A program made the position numbers and the translations under genes. A DNA stretch of 43,115 nucleotides from an uncultured bacterium (GTDB taxonomy: Bacteria > Verrucomicrobiota > Verrucomicrobiia > CAIQCK01): contig CAIQCK010000066.1 of assembly GCA_903870275.1 (NCBI GenBank), positions 1 to 43,115 on the forward strand, in the 5' to 3' direction. The notes under the pieces are model-generated. The model worked only from the letters and a program-made list of their open reading frames with translations, did not search any database and was not told the origin of the DNA. Positions 23,097-31,788 of the stretch are shown here, piece after piece (position 1 is the first letter of the stretch; every line of letters begins with the position of its first letter).

Positions 23097-24637
23097 GATT
23101 TCAGCGATTCCAGCTCCGCGAAGCGGCGTTCGAGGCAGGTGGTGTCGAGCGGCTGGCAGCCGAGTCCGCTCAGAACCGGCTCCGCATCCTGCGTGCTCGC
23201 GGAGCGCCAGAGATCCACCAGGAACTTCCCGGCGCGTTTGTCGGCCCACCAACGCTCGGAGAAGTTGCGCCGGAGATAATCCGCCAACTGCGCTTCGCCA
23301 ACCCACGCGCGCAAATAATCGGCGCTGTAAAACCCCTCGTCCATGTCGAACAAATAGCCGCTGGGCTGGTAGATAAGGCCGGTGTATTCCGACAGCGTCC
23401 GCGCGTAAATCCTGCCGTCGCCCAGCGCGGCCTGCCCTTGCGCCTCATGCTGGCGGAAAAACGCAAACTCGGCACGCAATTTGCCGATGTAGCGCCGATA
23501 CATGAAAAGGTCGCTGAGCACGCGGAAGTAGCGAATCCGCTCGGCCAGCTTCCGGCTCATGCGCATCACTTCTTCGAGCCACAGCGCGTCGAGCGTGATG
23601 TTCTGAAGGAGGAAGGCGTAGGTTTCCGTCAGCGCGTTCGAGCGGGACAGGTGGCGGTATTCGTAGGGCAGTTTTCCATCGGAGAATCCGAAGTGCAGCG
23701 CGTGGCCGGCTTCGTGCATGAACGTCTCGTAGTCCTGCAATCCGCCCACCGGCTTCAAAAGCAGATGAACCTCCTGCGGTATCTTCGCATCGAAGACACA
23801 GGCGCGCGGATTTTTCCGGTCGCGTTCTTCAAGGTCGAGTTTGATGTTCTTCTTCGCCTTGAGGTCAAGGCCCATCCGCCGAAGCGAGCCGAACAGGGTC
23901 GGCAGCATCTCCTTTTTCGGAAAGCGCGCGTCATAATCTCCCAGTTTCATCAGGAAGCTGGCGTGCCAGCGGTTCAGTGCCGGCTTGCCCTCCGCGGTGC
24001 GAAACGCCTTGCCTGTTTTCGCCGTCACCCAATGCGCCCAATGATCGCGGAACAGCAGCGCCGTCCGGTGGCCCGATTCGGTCAGGATGGCGATGAACTT
24101 TTCGTAGTCAAACTGCTTCATCGCCTCGCAATAGCCGATGTAGCTTTTGTAACCGAGATCACGCCGCAGGACTTGCAGGTCGCGCTGCAACAGCGCGAGC
24201 TTCTCGGGATTGAACTTCCGGTGAACGCAGTCTATCGCGGCGCCGAGCGTCTCGCGCTTGGCGAAATCCAGCTCGTTTTGCAACCGCGACGAGAGATTGT
24301 AGTAGGGCACCGGTTCGCCGTTGATCCTGACCTTGTGGTTGGCCAGGCCGGTCTGCAGCTGGTCGTCCAAGCGCGCGAGCTTGTGGTAGATGTAAAGACC
24401 CGCGCAGGTGAAGTGGAGCCGATCCAGCCGTTCGCGCTCGTCGGGATCGCGCGCGCGGTTCAGTTGCGCCTGCACCAGCTTCACAACCGACAGCGAGGCG
24501 AGCCATTCGTGGCGTTTCACGATCGGTTCGGTTTCCTGCTTCTCCTTCAAGCCGGCGCGCACCAGGCGCGTTTCGGTGGCGAGTTCGTAGTTGAGTTGCT
24601 CGATGTCCTTGAGGATTTTGGCGACGGTGAGTGGCAT
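23093..24637 (-). CDS. M3-like zinc metallopeptidase
   Basis: A 514-residue zinc peptidase of the M3 (thimet/oligoendopeptidase F-like) clan, predicted to cleave oligopeptides in the cytoplasm; no signal peptide. The zinc site is His308-Glu309-A-G-His312 (FMHEAGHALHFGF) with the third ligand Glu338 in NALTETYAFLLQ. The helical N-terminal region (1-290) is charged and matches the prolate M3 shape. The C-terminal region with YQPSGYLFDMDEGFYSADYLRAW carries the Tyr/His-rich substrate-binding stretch. Shorter than classical PepF (about 600 residues). It is upstream of, and translationally coupled to, the Nudix gene. Confidence 0.88.
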   Translation of the reverse strand: MPLTVAKILKDIEQLNYELATETRLVRAGLKEKQETEPIVKRHEWLASLSVVKLVQAQLNRARDPDERERLDRLHFTCAGLYIYHKLARLDDQLQTGLANHKVRINGEPVPYYNLSSRLQNELDFAKRETLGAAIDCVHRKFNPEKLALLQRDLQVLRRDLGYKSYIGYCEAMKQFDYEKFIAILTESGHRTALLFRDHWAHWVTAKTGKAFRTAEGKPALNRWHASFLMKLGDYDARFPKKEMLPTLFGSLRRMGLDLKAKKNIKLDLEERDRKNPRACVFDAKIPQEVHLLLKPVGGLQDYETFMHEAGHALHFGFSDGKLPYEYRHLSRSNALTETYAFLLQNITLDALWLEEVMRMSRKLAERIRYFRVLSDLFMYRRYIGKLRAEFAFFRQHEAQGQAALGDGRIYARTLSEYTGLIYQPSGYLFDMDEGFYSADYLRAWVGEAQLADYLRRNFSERWWADKRAGKFLVDLWRSASTQDAEPVLSGLGCQPLDTTCLERRFAELESLKS

Positions 24638-24656
24638 GGGAAAACAGGGGTTGAGG

Positions 24657-24968
24657 TTAGGCGGCGTTCAGTTTGCGGCCGACGCGTTTCTCGACGCTGG
24701 CCACTTTGGTTTTCAAACGGCCCCGGCGGCCCCGACGATAATCAATCTTGATGGCGCACTCGACGCGGCCGCAATCCTTGCGCATGGCTTCGTAGCACTT
24801 CCTGACCACCGCCATGCACTCGTCCCACTCGCCTTCAATCACCGTGCCCATCGCGTGGAGCCGGTAGTCCAGCCCGCTGCGGTCAATGATGTCGAGCGAC
24901 CGGGCGACGTAGCGGCTGACGCTTTCGCCTTTGCCGATCGGATACATGCTGAATTCGAGCAAGACCAT
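24657..24968 (-). CDS. MTH1187/YkoF-family thiamine-binding protein
   Basis: A 103-residue protein of the MTH1187 (UPF0045/DUF77) family, a ferredoxin-like fold that binds thiamine or related ligands and forms tetramers. Signature stretches are FSMYPIGKGESVSRYVARSLDIID, YRLHAMGTVIEGEWDECMAVV and RVECAIKIDYRRGR. The Arg/Lys-rich C-terminus is an extension beyond the usual about 95 residues. It starts 65 nt from the divergent cbiX-like gene and is followed 19 nt later by the peptidase gene, so it may head that minus-strand transcript. The physiological ligand is not established for most members. Confidence 0.9.
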   Translation of the reverse strand: MVLLEFSMYPIGKGESVSRYVARSLDIIDRSGLDYRLHAMGTVIEGEWDECMAVVRKCYEAMRKDCGRVECAIKIDYRRGRRGRLKTKVASVEKRVGRKLNAA

Positions 24969-24980
24969 GATGCGCTTCGC

Positions 24981-25008
24981 TTGTTTGACCGCACCCTAAT
25001 GATATAGT
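24981..25008 (+). promoter_or_regulatory. Putative promoter of the cbiX-cobU pair
   Basis: TTGTTT (24981-24986) and TATAGT (25003-25008) with a 16-nt spacer would start transcription about 19 nt before the ATG at 25034. The space is far too short for a cobalamin riboswitch, and no B12 box is seen. So this cobalamin pair is apparently not controlled by that RNA. Confidence 0.4.
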
Positions 25009-25033
25009 AGCGCCGCAATGCGACAAGTAGTTT

Positions 25034-25432
25034 ATGTCTGTCTCTAAAAAAACCGGCATCCTCCTCATCACCCACGGCTCCGGGCGAAAGGAAACCAGAT
25101 GCCCCTTGTTCACCCTCGTTCGCGAGCTTCGCCGCCGGCTTGGCAACGATTGCATCACGCCGTGTTTCCTGGAGCATGGCCGGCCTGACACCGCGACCGC
25201 GGTTCAACAACTGGTCGGCCGCGGGTGCAACCATATTGTTGTTCACGCCTTTTTCCCGGCGCCCGGCAAACCGTTGCCAGAGGACGTTGCACAGCTTCTC
25301 CGTGAGGCACTCAAGCGCCATCCGAACGTCACCTTCGAGCTCGGCGACGCGATGTTTGCCGAACCGGGTCTGACCGACCTGGTCGAGCAGCGGCTCGCGC
25401 ATCTGCTCGCCGGCGGCGAAACGATTGGTTAA
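25034..25432 (+). CDS. cbiX: CbiX-like sirohydrochlorin chelatase, second His missing
   Basis: A 132-residue member of the short CbiX family, which insert cobalt (or iron/nickel) into sirohydrochlorin early in anaerobic cobalamin synthesis. The first metal ligand His14 is present in LLITHGSGRK. The second motif, normally FLxxGxH, reads HAFFPAPGKPLPEDV: Pro80 stands where the ligand His is expected, although a nearby His71 might substitute. It is followed after 9 nt by cobU, supporting a cobalamin role, but activity as a chelatase is uncertain. The start ATG 25034 gives the conserved N-terminus; an ATG at 25018 meets a stop at once. Confidence 0.82.
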   Translation: MSVSKKTGILLITHGSGRKETRCPLFTLVRELRRRLGNDCITPCFLEHGRPDTATAVQQLVGRGCNHIVVHAFFPAPGKPLPEDVAQLLREALKRHPNVTFELGDAMFAEPGLTDLVEQRLAHLLAGGETIG

Positions 25433-25441
25433 CATCCCGGC

Positions 25442-25987
25442 ATGGACACGACCCTTCCGCACCTTGTGCTGGTTCTCGGCGGATGCCGCAGCGGCAAGAG
25501 CCGTTTCGCGTTGGAATTAGCGGCGCGGCTCGGCAAACGCAAGCTGTTCATCGCCACCGCCGAACCGTTTGACGACGAGATGCGCGAACGCATCGCCAAG
25601 CATCGCGCCGCCCGCGGCCCGGGATGGCAAACCGTCGAGGCGCCGGTGGCGCTGGATGAAGCGTTGCGGAATCACGCGGCGGACGCCGATGTCATTGTCG
25701 TGGATTGCCTGACGGTCTGGCTGGGTAATCTGTTGTGCTCCGATCATCCGCCGTCGCGCTGGAAACCCGACGCGGTTTCATCGCTGCTGGCAGCACTGGC
25801 CGCACGGCGCGCGCATGTCATCGCCGTTTCCAATGAGGTCGGTCTGGGCATCGTGCCGGACAACGCACTCGGCCGCCGTTTTCGCGATGAACAAGGGCAA
25901 CTCAACCAGCAAGTGGCCGCCATCGCCGACAGTGTTGTGTTTGTGGCCGCCGGCCTGCCGCTGGCGCTCAAGGGGAAACTGCCGTGA
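25442..25987 (+). CDS. cobU: Adenosylcobinamide kinase/phosphate guanylyltransferase
   Basis: Bifunctional enzyme of the late cobalamin nucleotide-loop assembly, phosphorylating adenosylcobinamide and then attaching GMP. The 181-residue length is standard. The P-loop is GGCRSGKS (residues 13-20), FIATAEPFDDEMRERIAKHR follows with His54 as the expected guanylylated residue, then VDCLTVWLGNLL and the C-terminal VSNEVGLGIVP and RDEQGQLNQQVAAIAD motifs. It lies 9 nt after the cbiX-like gene, so both are probably one transcript. No other cobalamin gene is in the window, so the pathway is either split or used for salvage. Confidence 0.95.
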   Translation: MDTTLPHLVLVLGGCRSGKSRFALELAARLGKRKLFIATAEPFDDEMRERIAKHRAARGPGWQTVEAPVALDEALRNHAADADVIVVDCLTVWLGNLLCSDHPPSRWKPDAVSSLLAALAARRAHVIAVSNEVGLGIVPDNALGRRFRDEQGQLNQQVAAIADSVVFVAAGLPLALKGKLP

Positions 25988-25997
25988 TGTGTGCGTA

Positions 25998-26018
25998 GGA
26001 CAGGCGTTTTGCCTGTCC
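25998..26018. repeat. Perfect 8-bp hairpin between convergent genes
   Basis: GGACAGGC (25998-26005) pairs with GCCTGTCC (26011-26018) around a GTTTT loop. A second copy of AGGCCTGTCC is seen at 26047-26056. It sits between cobU and the convergent DUF2723 gene. It may help terminate transcription, but has no T-run. The sequence style (GTAGGACAGGCGTTTTGCCTGTCC split over two arms) resembles short dispersed palindromes. Confidence 0.5.
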
Positions 26019-26066
26019 GTGGTTGACTTCAAGACCGCACAGCAAGAGGCCTGTCCTGTTTTGGAC

Positions 26067-29000
26067 CTACTGGGTCATCTGCTGGAAGCGCGGGAAAAGC
26101 CTGAGCTGCGTGAACCGCGGATCCTGCTGGGCGATTTGCTTGGCCGTGCCTGTGAGGCGAGCCATCTTTCCATCCGGCCCCGGCACATCAATGCCAATCA
26201 CATTGGTGCCGAGAATGCGGATGGCTTTCTCCAACGCGTCCAGCGCTGGATCGACATGTTGCATTTGAACCTCTACGACGGCGAAGTCATACCAAGCCTG
26301 GGCATCGTCGGCATGGAAACCCAGGTATTTCCCCAACACCTTCTCGACGCGGTCAAAGCGGTTCAGCTGAACGTAGGTCTGCGCGAGGGTCTTGAACGGT
26401 TGGACCGGAAGTTCCTTGTTCTCGATGAGACGGTCAATGATCTGGTCCATCTCGCCAAATTTGCCGCGCGCGGCCAGGATGGACATGAACTCCATGATTT
26501 TGCCGAGGTCGCCCTGGCTGTTTTGCAGTTCCTGGCGCAGGCGAACTTCCCGGACGGCGACCTGCTTGAGGTTGTTGATCTGGTTGAGGACAACGCCGAC
26601 CTGACTGTTGTACGGATCGTGTTTCTTGTAACCGTCCACCAGTTTCAGCGCTTCGTCGTATCGCTCAAGGCGCGTCAAAAACTCCGCATACCGGAACGTG
26701 GCCTCGACGTTGAACGGACAGAGGTGAATGGCCTGGTCGAAAGCGAACACCGCTTCGTTCGCGAGTTCGGGCTGGCGTTGTTCCGGCGGCGCCATCGTGA
26801 CGCGCCAGGCGTAAAGGCCGGCGTGGGCCGTGCGGAGCTTGGAAAACGCGCGCTCGGCGTCGTCGTCGCGCCAGAACGCCGGATTGTGCTCCAAATACTT
26901 TTCAATGTAGTCCGTCCAGTATTTGTGGTTGCGGGCCACCATGTCGGGCGTGATCTTTGGCAACGGATCACGGTTGATCTTCATGATGACGCCGTAAGGC
27001 TCGAGGTAGTTATACATCCACTGGATGACGAAGCTTTCCTCGACGTAGAAGGAGCGCTTGTAATGCTCCTTGTCGAAGATCTGTTTCGAGACGAGGCCGT
27101 TGAGCGCGGTCACGGCCTGCACACCCTGGATGTTCACGCGGCCGCCGACGACCTGCACCATCTCGCCCGGCAACGCGGGGCGGTGCTGCAGCTCTTCGAT
27201 GTAGGCGCGGATGGCGGCGGCGCTGTCTTCGTCGTTGGAAATGTAAATGTCTTCCTTCGGATAGGTCGTGTCGCGGCCCAGTAGTTTCTCCAGCGTGTTG
27301 AAGCGATCCTCGATGGCGCCAATCTCGCCGGCATATACCCGCTCCAGAAGCCGGCGATTCAGATACGAAGAGCCGCCCGCTTGCGGTCCCGTCTGGATCA
27401 GCTTTTGAACCTCCTCCGGGAAACTGAAGCCGGCGAATCGCTGTGGCTCATATAACCACTGGCCGAGCAGAAGCTGGTTCACTTCGCCCAGCAACCGTTT
27501 CAAAAAATCTTCGGAGAAACCGCCGTCCGCCGGTTGCTGATCCAGTTCCTGCCGCATTGCGGGCGAAAACTTTTGCCGCAAAAACTCCGAGACCGGGTCC
27601 GTGGGCCGTTGCAGTTTGACCACGAACGCCTTCCGGTCCTTCAAATCCTGCACCCACAGCATCGGCGAACACTTGCGCACCGGGCAGTATTGATACCGCA
27701 GGTAGCGCAGGTAGGTGTTCTCGGCCAGCGCGTTTTGCGTGATGATGTAAACATCCGGCCGCACGCGCGGGCAGAAAATTTCGTAGGTCGGCACGAAACG
27801 GCCCGGATCGGTGCCGCCGTAAAGGATCGCGTCCTTGTCCATCGGCGGATAGCCGTTGCCCGGCGCGAACATGTGGTAGCCGAAATACCACCCGAACATG
27901 TGGCCGCGCTGCTCGTTGTCGGACCAGTTGCGGAACATGCCGACGACCGGCATGCAGGCCACCAGCGCCAGAATGGACATCAACGGCAGTTTGTTGTCTT
28001 TGGCCACCAGCACGATGACTGACAGGCCGAAGATGATCCCCAACTGAACCAAGACCCAGAGCGACGCGAAAATCTCCGTTGCCGACAGCAAATGCAACTG
28101 CATGCTGAAGAAGTGCTCCACAAAACGTGAAAACGAATCGTTGAAAAACACCTGATAGATAAGCTGCATCATGCACGCCATCAACGCGCCGCCGTAAAGA
28201 AGCCAGCGCAGCTTGTCGAAGTGAACGTTTGAAACCACCAGCCCCCAGATCAGCCCATACCCGATGCATGCGCAAAACAGCGCGTGCGTCAGCATGAAAA
28301 AGACGCGGTCGTTGAACAACACCGCGCGATCCAGGGTCGGGTTGGCCAGCACGATGAACGTGACACTGGTGAAAAAGATCCCCGCCGCCGTGAAGATCAG
28401 CCATTTCTTCGCCCGCCATGCCGTGCCGTGAAACCATGCCAGCGCCGCGGCGCCGATCGCCACGAACATCCCGGTGTATTCCAAGAGCAGACCGTTGAAG
28501 AACACCACCATTTGATGCCAGAACTTCGACCATTCGCGGTAAATCTGCACCTTCTCGTATTGGCCGCGCGTGATGTGATGCCAGAAGCCGTCCTTGTTTT
28601 GCGTGAAGCCCCAGTTCATCGGCGGATTGGTGGAGGAGGCCAGTGGCGAGTAGCCGTAGAACAGAAGCCCTCCCAACACACATGCCGCCAGGATGGACGC
28701 CCGCTTCCAGTTGATGCGCGTGGGCCACCCTTCCAGCCGCGCCATCACTTCGCCCGCCAGCCAGATGATCGCCGGCGCCACTGCTGCAATCGCCCCATTC
28801 CAGAAATAACTCGATTGCGTGAAAAACGTCGCGTCATCCAGCACCCATTCCATGAACCACTGCCCCACCGCCACCACCCAGCACGCCCCGACGAGCGCGT
28901 CCATCAACACCGGCACGCTCACCAACGCGATCATGATGAAATACGCCGGCGCCATGAACAGCAACGTCTGGTGGTTGGTCAGCCCCAGCGCCCACAAGAA

Positions 29001-29705
29001 GCAGGTCCAATACAAATACTTGTCGCGCTGCGGATCGTGCATCCAGATGAACAACATCACCAGCGTGACCGCCATGAAAAGCCCGTTCAGCGTATAGACT
29101 TCGCCGATCACCGCCTGCGACCACGGCACCGGGCTGTAGGCGAAAATCAGCGCGCCCACCGTTCCGCAGACGGCGGCAATCCATTCTTCCTGTTCCTCCG
29201 TGAGGCTCTCGTGAAACAACTTCGACGAGCGCAGCAACATGGAGCCGCTCCGGGAAATCAGCAGCGCCAGCAACCCCGCCGCTGTTGCCCCGAACACGCC
29301 GCTCATGAAATTCACCCGCCACGCGATGTTGAAATTCCGCCGGCTTACATCCAGCCCGTCCGCCTTGACGTAATCCGGCACGGGATGCGGACTCAGCGGA
29401 TTCAAGTGCTCAAACACAAACCCCAACACTGTCCAGATCGGATACCCCGGCGGATGCGGCACGCCCATCGTGTGCGCCCCGGTAATCAACTCGCCCGAAT
29501 CCTCCAGCGTCACGTTGGGCGCCATCGTGATGAGGTAGCCCGTCAGCGCGATCGCCGCCGCCGCCGCCGCCGCCAGCCAGTCGCACTTGCGGAACAACCG
29601 GAACGACGCCACCGGCGCGGGAGCCGCCGGCACAGAGGGTTCGGGAAGCGGCGCCGACGGTTTCAGGTTCTTCGCGTTGCCACTTGCTGCACGTTGATTA
29701 GCCAT
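26067..29705 (-). CDS. DUF2723/GT117 multi-pass membrane protein with TPR tail
   Basis: A 1212-residue polytopic protein. Residues 41-62 form the first membrane helix, followed by the DUF2723 signature LEDSGELITGAHTMGVPHPPGYP (acidic Asp69/Glu72 and the GVPHPPG loop), which places it in the GT-C glycosyltransferase-like family now called GT117. About 12-14 further hydrophobic segments run to about residue 590. A long soluble domain then includes FYVEESFVIQWMYNYLEPYGVI, and TPR-like helices occupy about 990-1190 (ATFRYAEFLTRLERYDEALKLVDGYKK, PVQPFKTLAQTYVQLNRFDRVEKVLG). Donor and acceptor sugars are unknown; lipid-linked sugar transfer to exported proteins is the reasonable guess. The Pro/Ala-rich N-terminal 35 residues are low complexity. 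Confidence 0.88.
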   Translation of the reverse strand: MANQRAASGNAKNLKPSAPLPEPSVPAAPAPVASFRLFRKCDWLAAAAAAAIALTGYLITMAPNVTLEDSGELITGAHTMGVPHPPGYPIWTVLGFVFEHLNPLSPHPVPDYVKADGLDVSRRNFNIAWRVNFMSGVFGATAAGLLALLISRSGSMLLRSSKLFHESLTEEQEEWIAAVCGTVGALIFAYSPVPWSQAVIGEVYTLNGLFMAVTLVMLFIWMHDPQRDKYLYWTCFLWALGLTNHQTLLFMAPAYFIMIALVSVPVLMDALVGACWVVAVGQWFMEWVLDDATFFTQSSYFWNGAIAAVAPAIIWLAGEVMARLEGWPTRINWKRASILAACVLGGLLFYGYSPLASSTNPPMNWGFTQNKDGFWHHITRGQYEKVQIYREWSKFWHQMVVFFNGLLLEYTGMFVAIGAAALAWFHGTAWRAKKWLIFTAAGIFFTSVTFIVLANPTLDRAVLFNDRVFFMLTHALFCACIGYGLIWGLVVSNVHFDKLRWLLYGGALMACMMQLIYQVFFNDSFSRFVEHFFSMQLHLLSATEIFASLWVLVQLGIIFGLSVIVLVAKDNKLPLMSILALVACMPVVGMFRNWSDNEQRGHMFGWYFGYHMFAPGNGYPPMDKDAILYGGTDPGRFVPTYEIFCPRVRPDVYIITQNALAENTYLRYLRYQYCPVRKCSPMLWVQDLKDRKAFVVKLQRPTDPVSEFLRQKFSPAMRQELDQQPADGGFSEDFLKRLLGEVNQLLLGQWLYEPQRFAGFSFPEEVQKLIQTGPQAGGSSYLNRRLLERVYAGEIGAIEDRFNTLEKLLGRDTTYPKEDIYISNDEDSAAAIRAYIEELQHRPALPGEMVQVVGGRVNIQGVQAVTALNGLVSKQIFDKEHYKRSFYVEESFVIQWMYNYLEPYGVIMKINRDPLPKITPDMVARNHKYWTDYIEKYLEHNPAFWRDDDAERAFSKLRTAHAGLYAWRVTMAPPEQRQPELANEAVFAFDQAIHLCPFNVEATFRYAEFLTRLERYDEALKLVDGYKKHDPYNSQVGVVLNQINNLKQVAVREVRLRQELQNSQGDLGKIMEFMSILAARGKFGEMDQIIDRLIENKELPVQPFKTLAQTYVQLNRFDRVEKVLGKYLGFHADDAQAWYDFAVVEVQMQHVDPALDALEKAIRILGTNVIGIDVPGPDGKMARLTGTAKQIAQQDPRFTQLRLFPRFQQMTQ

Positions 29706-30027
29706 ATCGAAATCCGTGAAAAAGAGGGCGTGACTTTAAGGTTTGGCCCGCCAAGGGTCAATACGCCATTTTAGTCACGCGCCGGCCTTGGAATGTTCAA
29801 ATAAACTGCGCCACCGCGCCTGCGCCGTCCGCGATAGAGACAAAGGGGCGTTTTTTTAATACACGGAACCATAAGCGGTTGGCCAGAGCAGACTCCAGTG
29901 GACACGGCCTAATTCTTCTGTAGGACGAAATCCTACACGCGGTGTCGGTGGTCTTTTTCCGGCGGGCAGGGCAGTCGCCCAAAATGTCCAACAAACCGCG
30001 GCGGCCTTGTGCGAATCGCCCGCCGCC
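29706..30027. other. 322-nt intergenic stretch with a palindrome
   Basis: No protein-coding frame or RNA gene is convincing here. It holds a perfect 7-bp hairpin TGTAGGA-cgaaa-TCCTACA at 29919-29937, of the same short GTAGGA/TCCTAC type as the one at 25998. It also holds a run of seven T at 29852-29858 after GGGGCG, and GC-rich sequence near 29955-30020 with GGCGGGC/GCCCGCC complementarity. The latter could end the ispG transcript (minus strand). The DUF2723 promoter is expected here but was not clear. Confidence 0.35.
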
Positions 30028-31788
30028 TCAGCGGGCAACTGGTGGCACAGACCACTTGTCGTGTTCCTTGATCAGATCCACCAGACGGTCCACCGCTTCG
30101 GCTTCCGGAATGTTGAATTTTACGCACGTTTTGCCGACGTAGAGATTCACTTTGCCCGGCGCGCCGCCGACGTAGCCGAAATCCGCGTCGGCCATCTCGC
30201 CCAAGCCGTTCACGATGCAGCCCATCACCGCAATCTTCACTCCCTTCAAATGCGCCGTGGACTTCCGGATCCGCTCCGTCACCGTCTGGAGATTGAACAG
30301 CGTCCGGCCGCAGCTCGGGCAGGCCACATACTCCGCTTTGAACGACCGGCTGCCCGTCGCCTGCAAAATGTTGTAGGCCAGCCGCAACCCCGCCTCCGCG
30401 CCCGCCTCGCCGCGCACGAGAATCGCGTCGCCGATGCCGTCGCAGATCAAAGCGCCGATCATTGACGCCGCCTGGAGCATCGCGTCGAGGGAATCCGCCG
30501 CGCTTGCCGGCGCCTTCAAAACGTCCTTCAGCAGAATCGGTGCGCGGCAACCGCGCGCATCCAGTTTCGCCGCCAGGATGCGGTAGGCGACGATGGAACT
30601 CAGCGGCACACCGTCTTTGACCGCCACCAGATGGTTGTCCGAAATCCGGCTCAGATCATCGTTCAGCGGGTCCACTTCCACCACGCCGCTTTGCTCGAAG
30701 ATTAACTCCGGTTGCGTGTCGCCGAGTTGGCCCCGCTTCGGCGCGAGTTGGCCAAACGCCGCGTTCGTCACACAGACGCGAACCAGATTCTCGCCGCCGA
30801 CTTTCGTTGAACCGGCGGCCAGTTCCCGCGTCTTGCGCCGGGCGTAGCTGAACGGATCGCGCGTCTCCTTCACGTCTGCCGCCAGTTCGGGCGCTGCCGG
30901 CCCGCTCAGCCGGTCGTTGAACTTTTTCACCAGCGCGTAGGCCACGGGGATTTCATGGACGCTGTCTTCCGTGAGCGACACGCGAACCGTGTCGCCGATG
31001 CCGTCCTCCAACAGCGCGCCGATGCCGGCGGCCGATTTGATGCGGCCGTCCTCGCCGCCGCCGGCTTCGGTGACGCCGAGGTGCAGCGGGTAGTTCCAGC
31101 CCAGTTCGTCCAGCCGCGCGGCGAGCAGGCGGTACGCCGCGATCATCACCTTGACGTTCGACGCCTTCATCGAGAAGACCAGGTCGTGGTAGTCGTGCTT
31201 GCGGCAGACGCGGGCAAACTCCAGCGCGCTCTCCACCATGCCGGCCGGCGTGTCGCCGAAACGGTTGAGGATGCGGTCGGAGAGCGAGCCGTGGTTGGTG
31301 CCGATGCGCATCGCGCGGCCAAGCCGCTTGCACTCCAGCACCAGCGGCGTGAACGCCGCCTCCATGTGCGCCACTTCGGCGGCGTAGTTGGCGTCGGTGT
31401 ACTCCTTGACGACGAATTTTTTCTTGTCGGCGAAATTGCCGGGGTTGATGCGGATTTTCTCGACCCACTTCACCGCTTCCATGGCCGTGTCCGGCTTGAA
31501 GTGGATATCGGCCACCACCGGCGTGGCGTAGCCGCGCGCCCGCAGCGCTTCCACAAAGTCTTTCAGCTTCTTCGCGTCGTTCACCGTCGGCGCGGTCAGC
31601 CGGATGATTTCGCAGCCGGCGTCGAGGATGGGCAGCGCCTCGGCGACGCACGCCTCGGTGTTCATCGTGTCCGAAGTCAACATGCTCTGGACGCGAATAG
31701 GGTTGTCACCGCCGACGCCCACGCCGCCCACGCGCACTTCACTCGTCTTGCGCCGGCGGTAGCTGAAGGGACTGGGGCAGTATTTCAT
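30028..31788 (-). CDS. ispG: 4-hydroxy-3-methylbut-2-enyl-diphosphate synthase, long form
   Basis: [4Fe-4S] enzyme of the MEP isoprenoid pathway converting MEcPP to HMBPP. At 586 residues it is the long three-domain type known from plants, chlamydiae and Bacteroidetes, not the about 370-residue E. coli type. The TIM-barrel N-domain (about 10-290: IRVQSMLTSDT, TPVVADIHFKPD, RIGTNHGSLSDRI, YPLHLGVTEAGGG) is followed by an insert domain (about 300-480). The Fe-S domain then carries ACPSCGRTLF, the third Cys in MGCIVNGLGEMADADFGYVGG and the conserved Glu. ATG 31788 overlaps the rseP stop as ATGA, making it the last gene of the purA-ispG block. Confidence 0.95.
   Translation of the reverse strand: MKYCPSPFSYRRRKTSEVRVGGVGVGGDNPIRVQSMLTSDTMNTEACVAEALPILDAGCEIIRLTAPTVNDAKKLKDFVEALRARGYATPVVADIHFKPDTAMEAVKWVEKIRINPGNFADKKKFVVKEYTDANYAAEVAHMEAAFTPLVLECKRLGRAMRIGTNHGSLSDRILNRFGDTPAGMVESALEFARVCRKHDYHDLVFSMKASNVKVMIAAYRLLAARLDELGWNYPLHLGVTEAGGGEDGRIKSAAGIGALLEDGIGDTVRVSLTEDSVHEIPVAYALVKKFNDRLSGPAAPELAADVKETRDPFSYARRKTRELAAGSTKVGGENLVRVCVTNAAFGQLAPKRGQLGDTQPELIFEQSGVVEVDPLNDDLSRISDNHLVAVKDGVPLSSIVAYRILAAKLDARGCRAPILLKDVLKAPASAADSLDAMLQAASMIGALICDGIGDAILVRGEAGAEAGLRLAYNILQATGSRSFKAEYVACPSCGRTLFNLQTVTERIRKSTAHLKGVKIAVMGCIVNGLGEMADADFGYVGGAPGKVNLYVGKTCVKFNIPEAEAVDRLVDLIKEHDKWSVPPVAR

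Noticed and set aside
24969..25033. Cobalamin riboswitch upstream of the cbiX-like gene
   Set aside because: Only 65 nt separate the divergent genes, too short for the aptamer, and no B12 box is present.
28284..29774. 496-codon open frame on the plus strand
   Set aside because: It lies wholly antisense to the DUF2723 gene, is His/Arg/Pro-rich with no domain pattern, and results from GC-rich codon bias.
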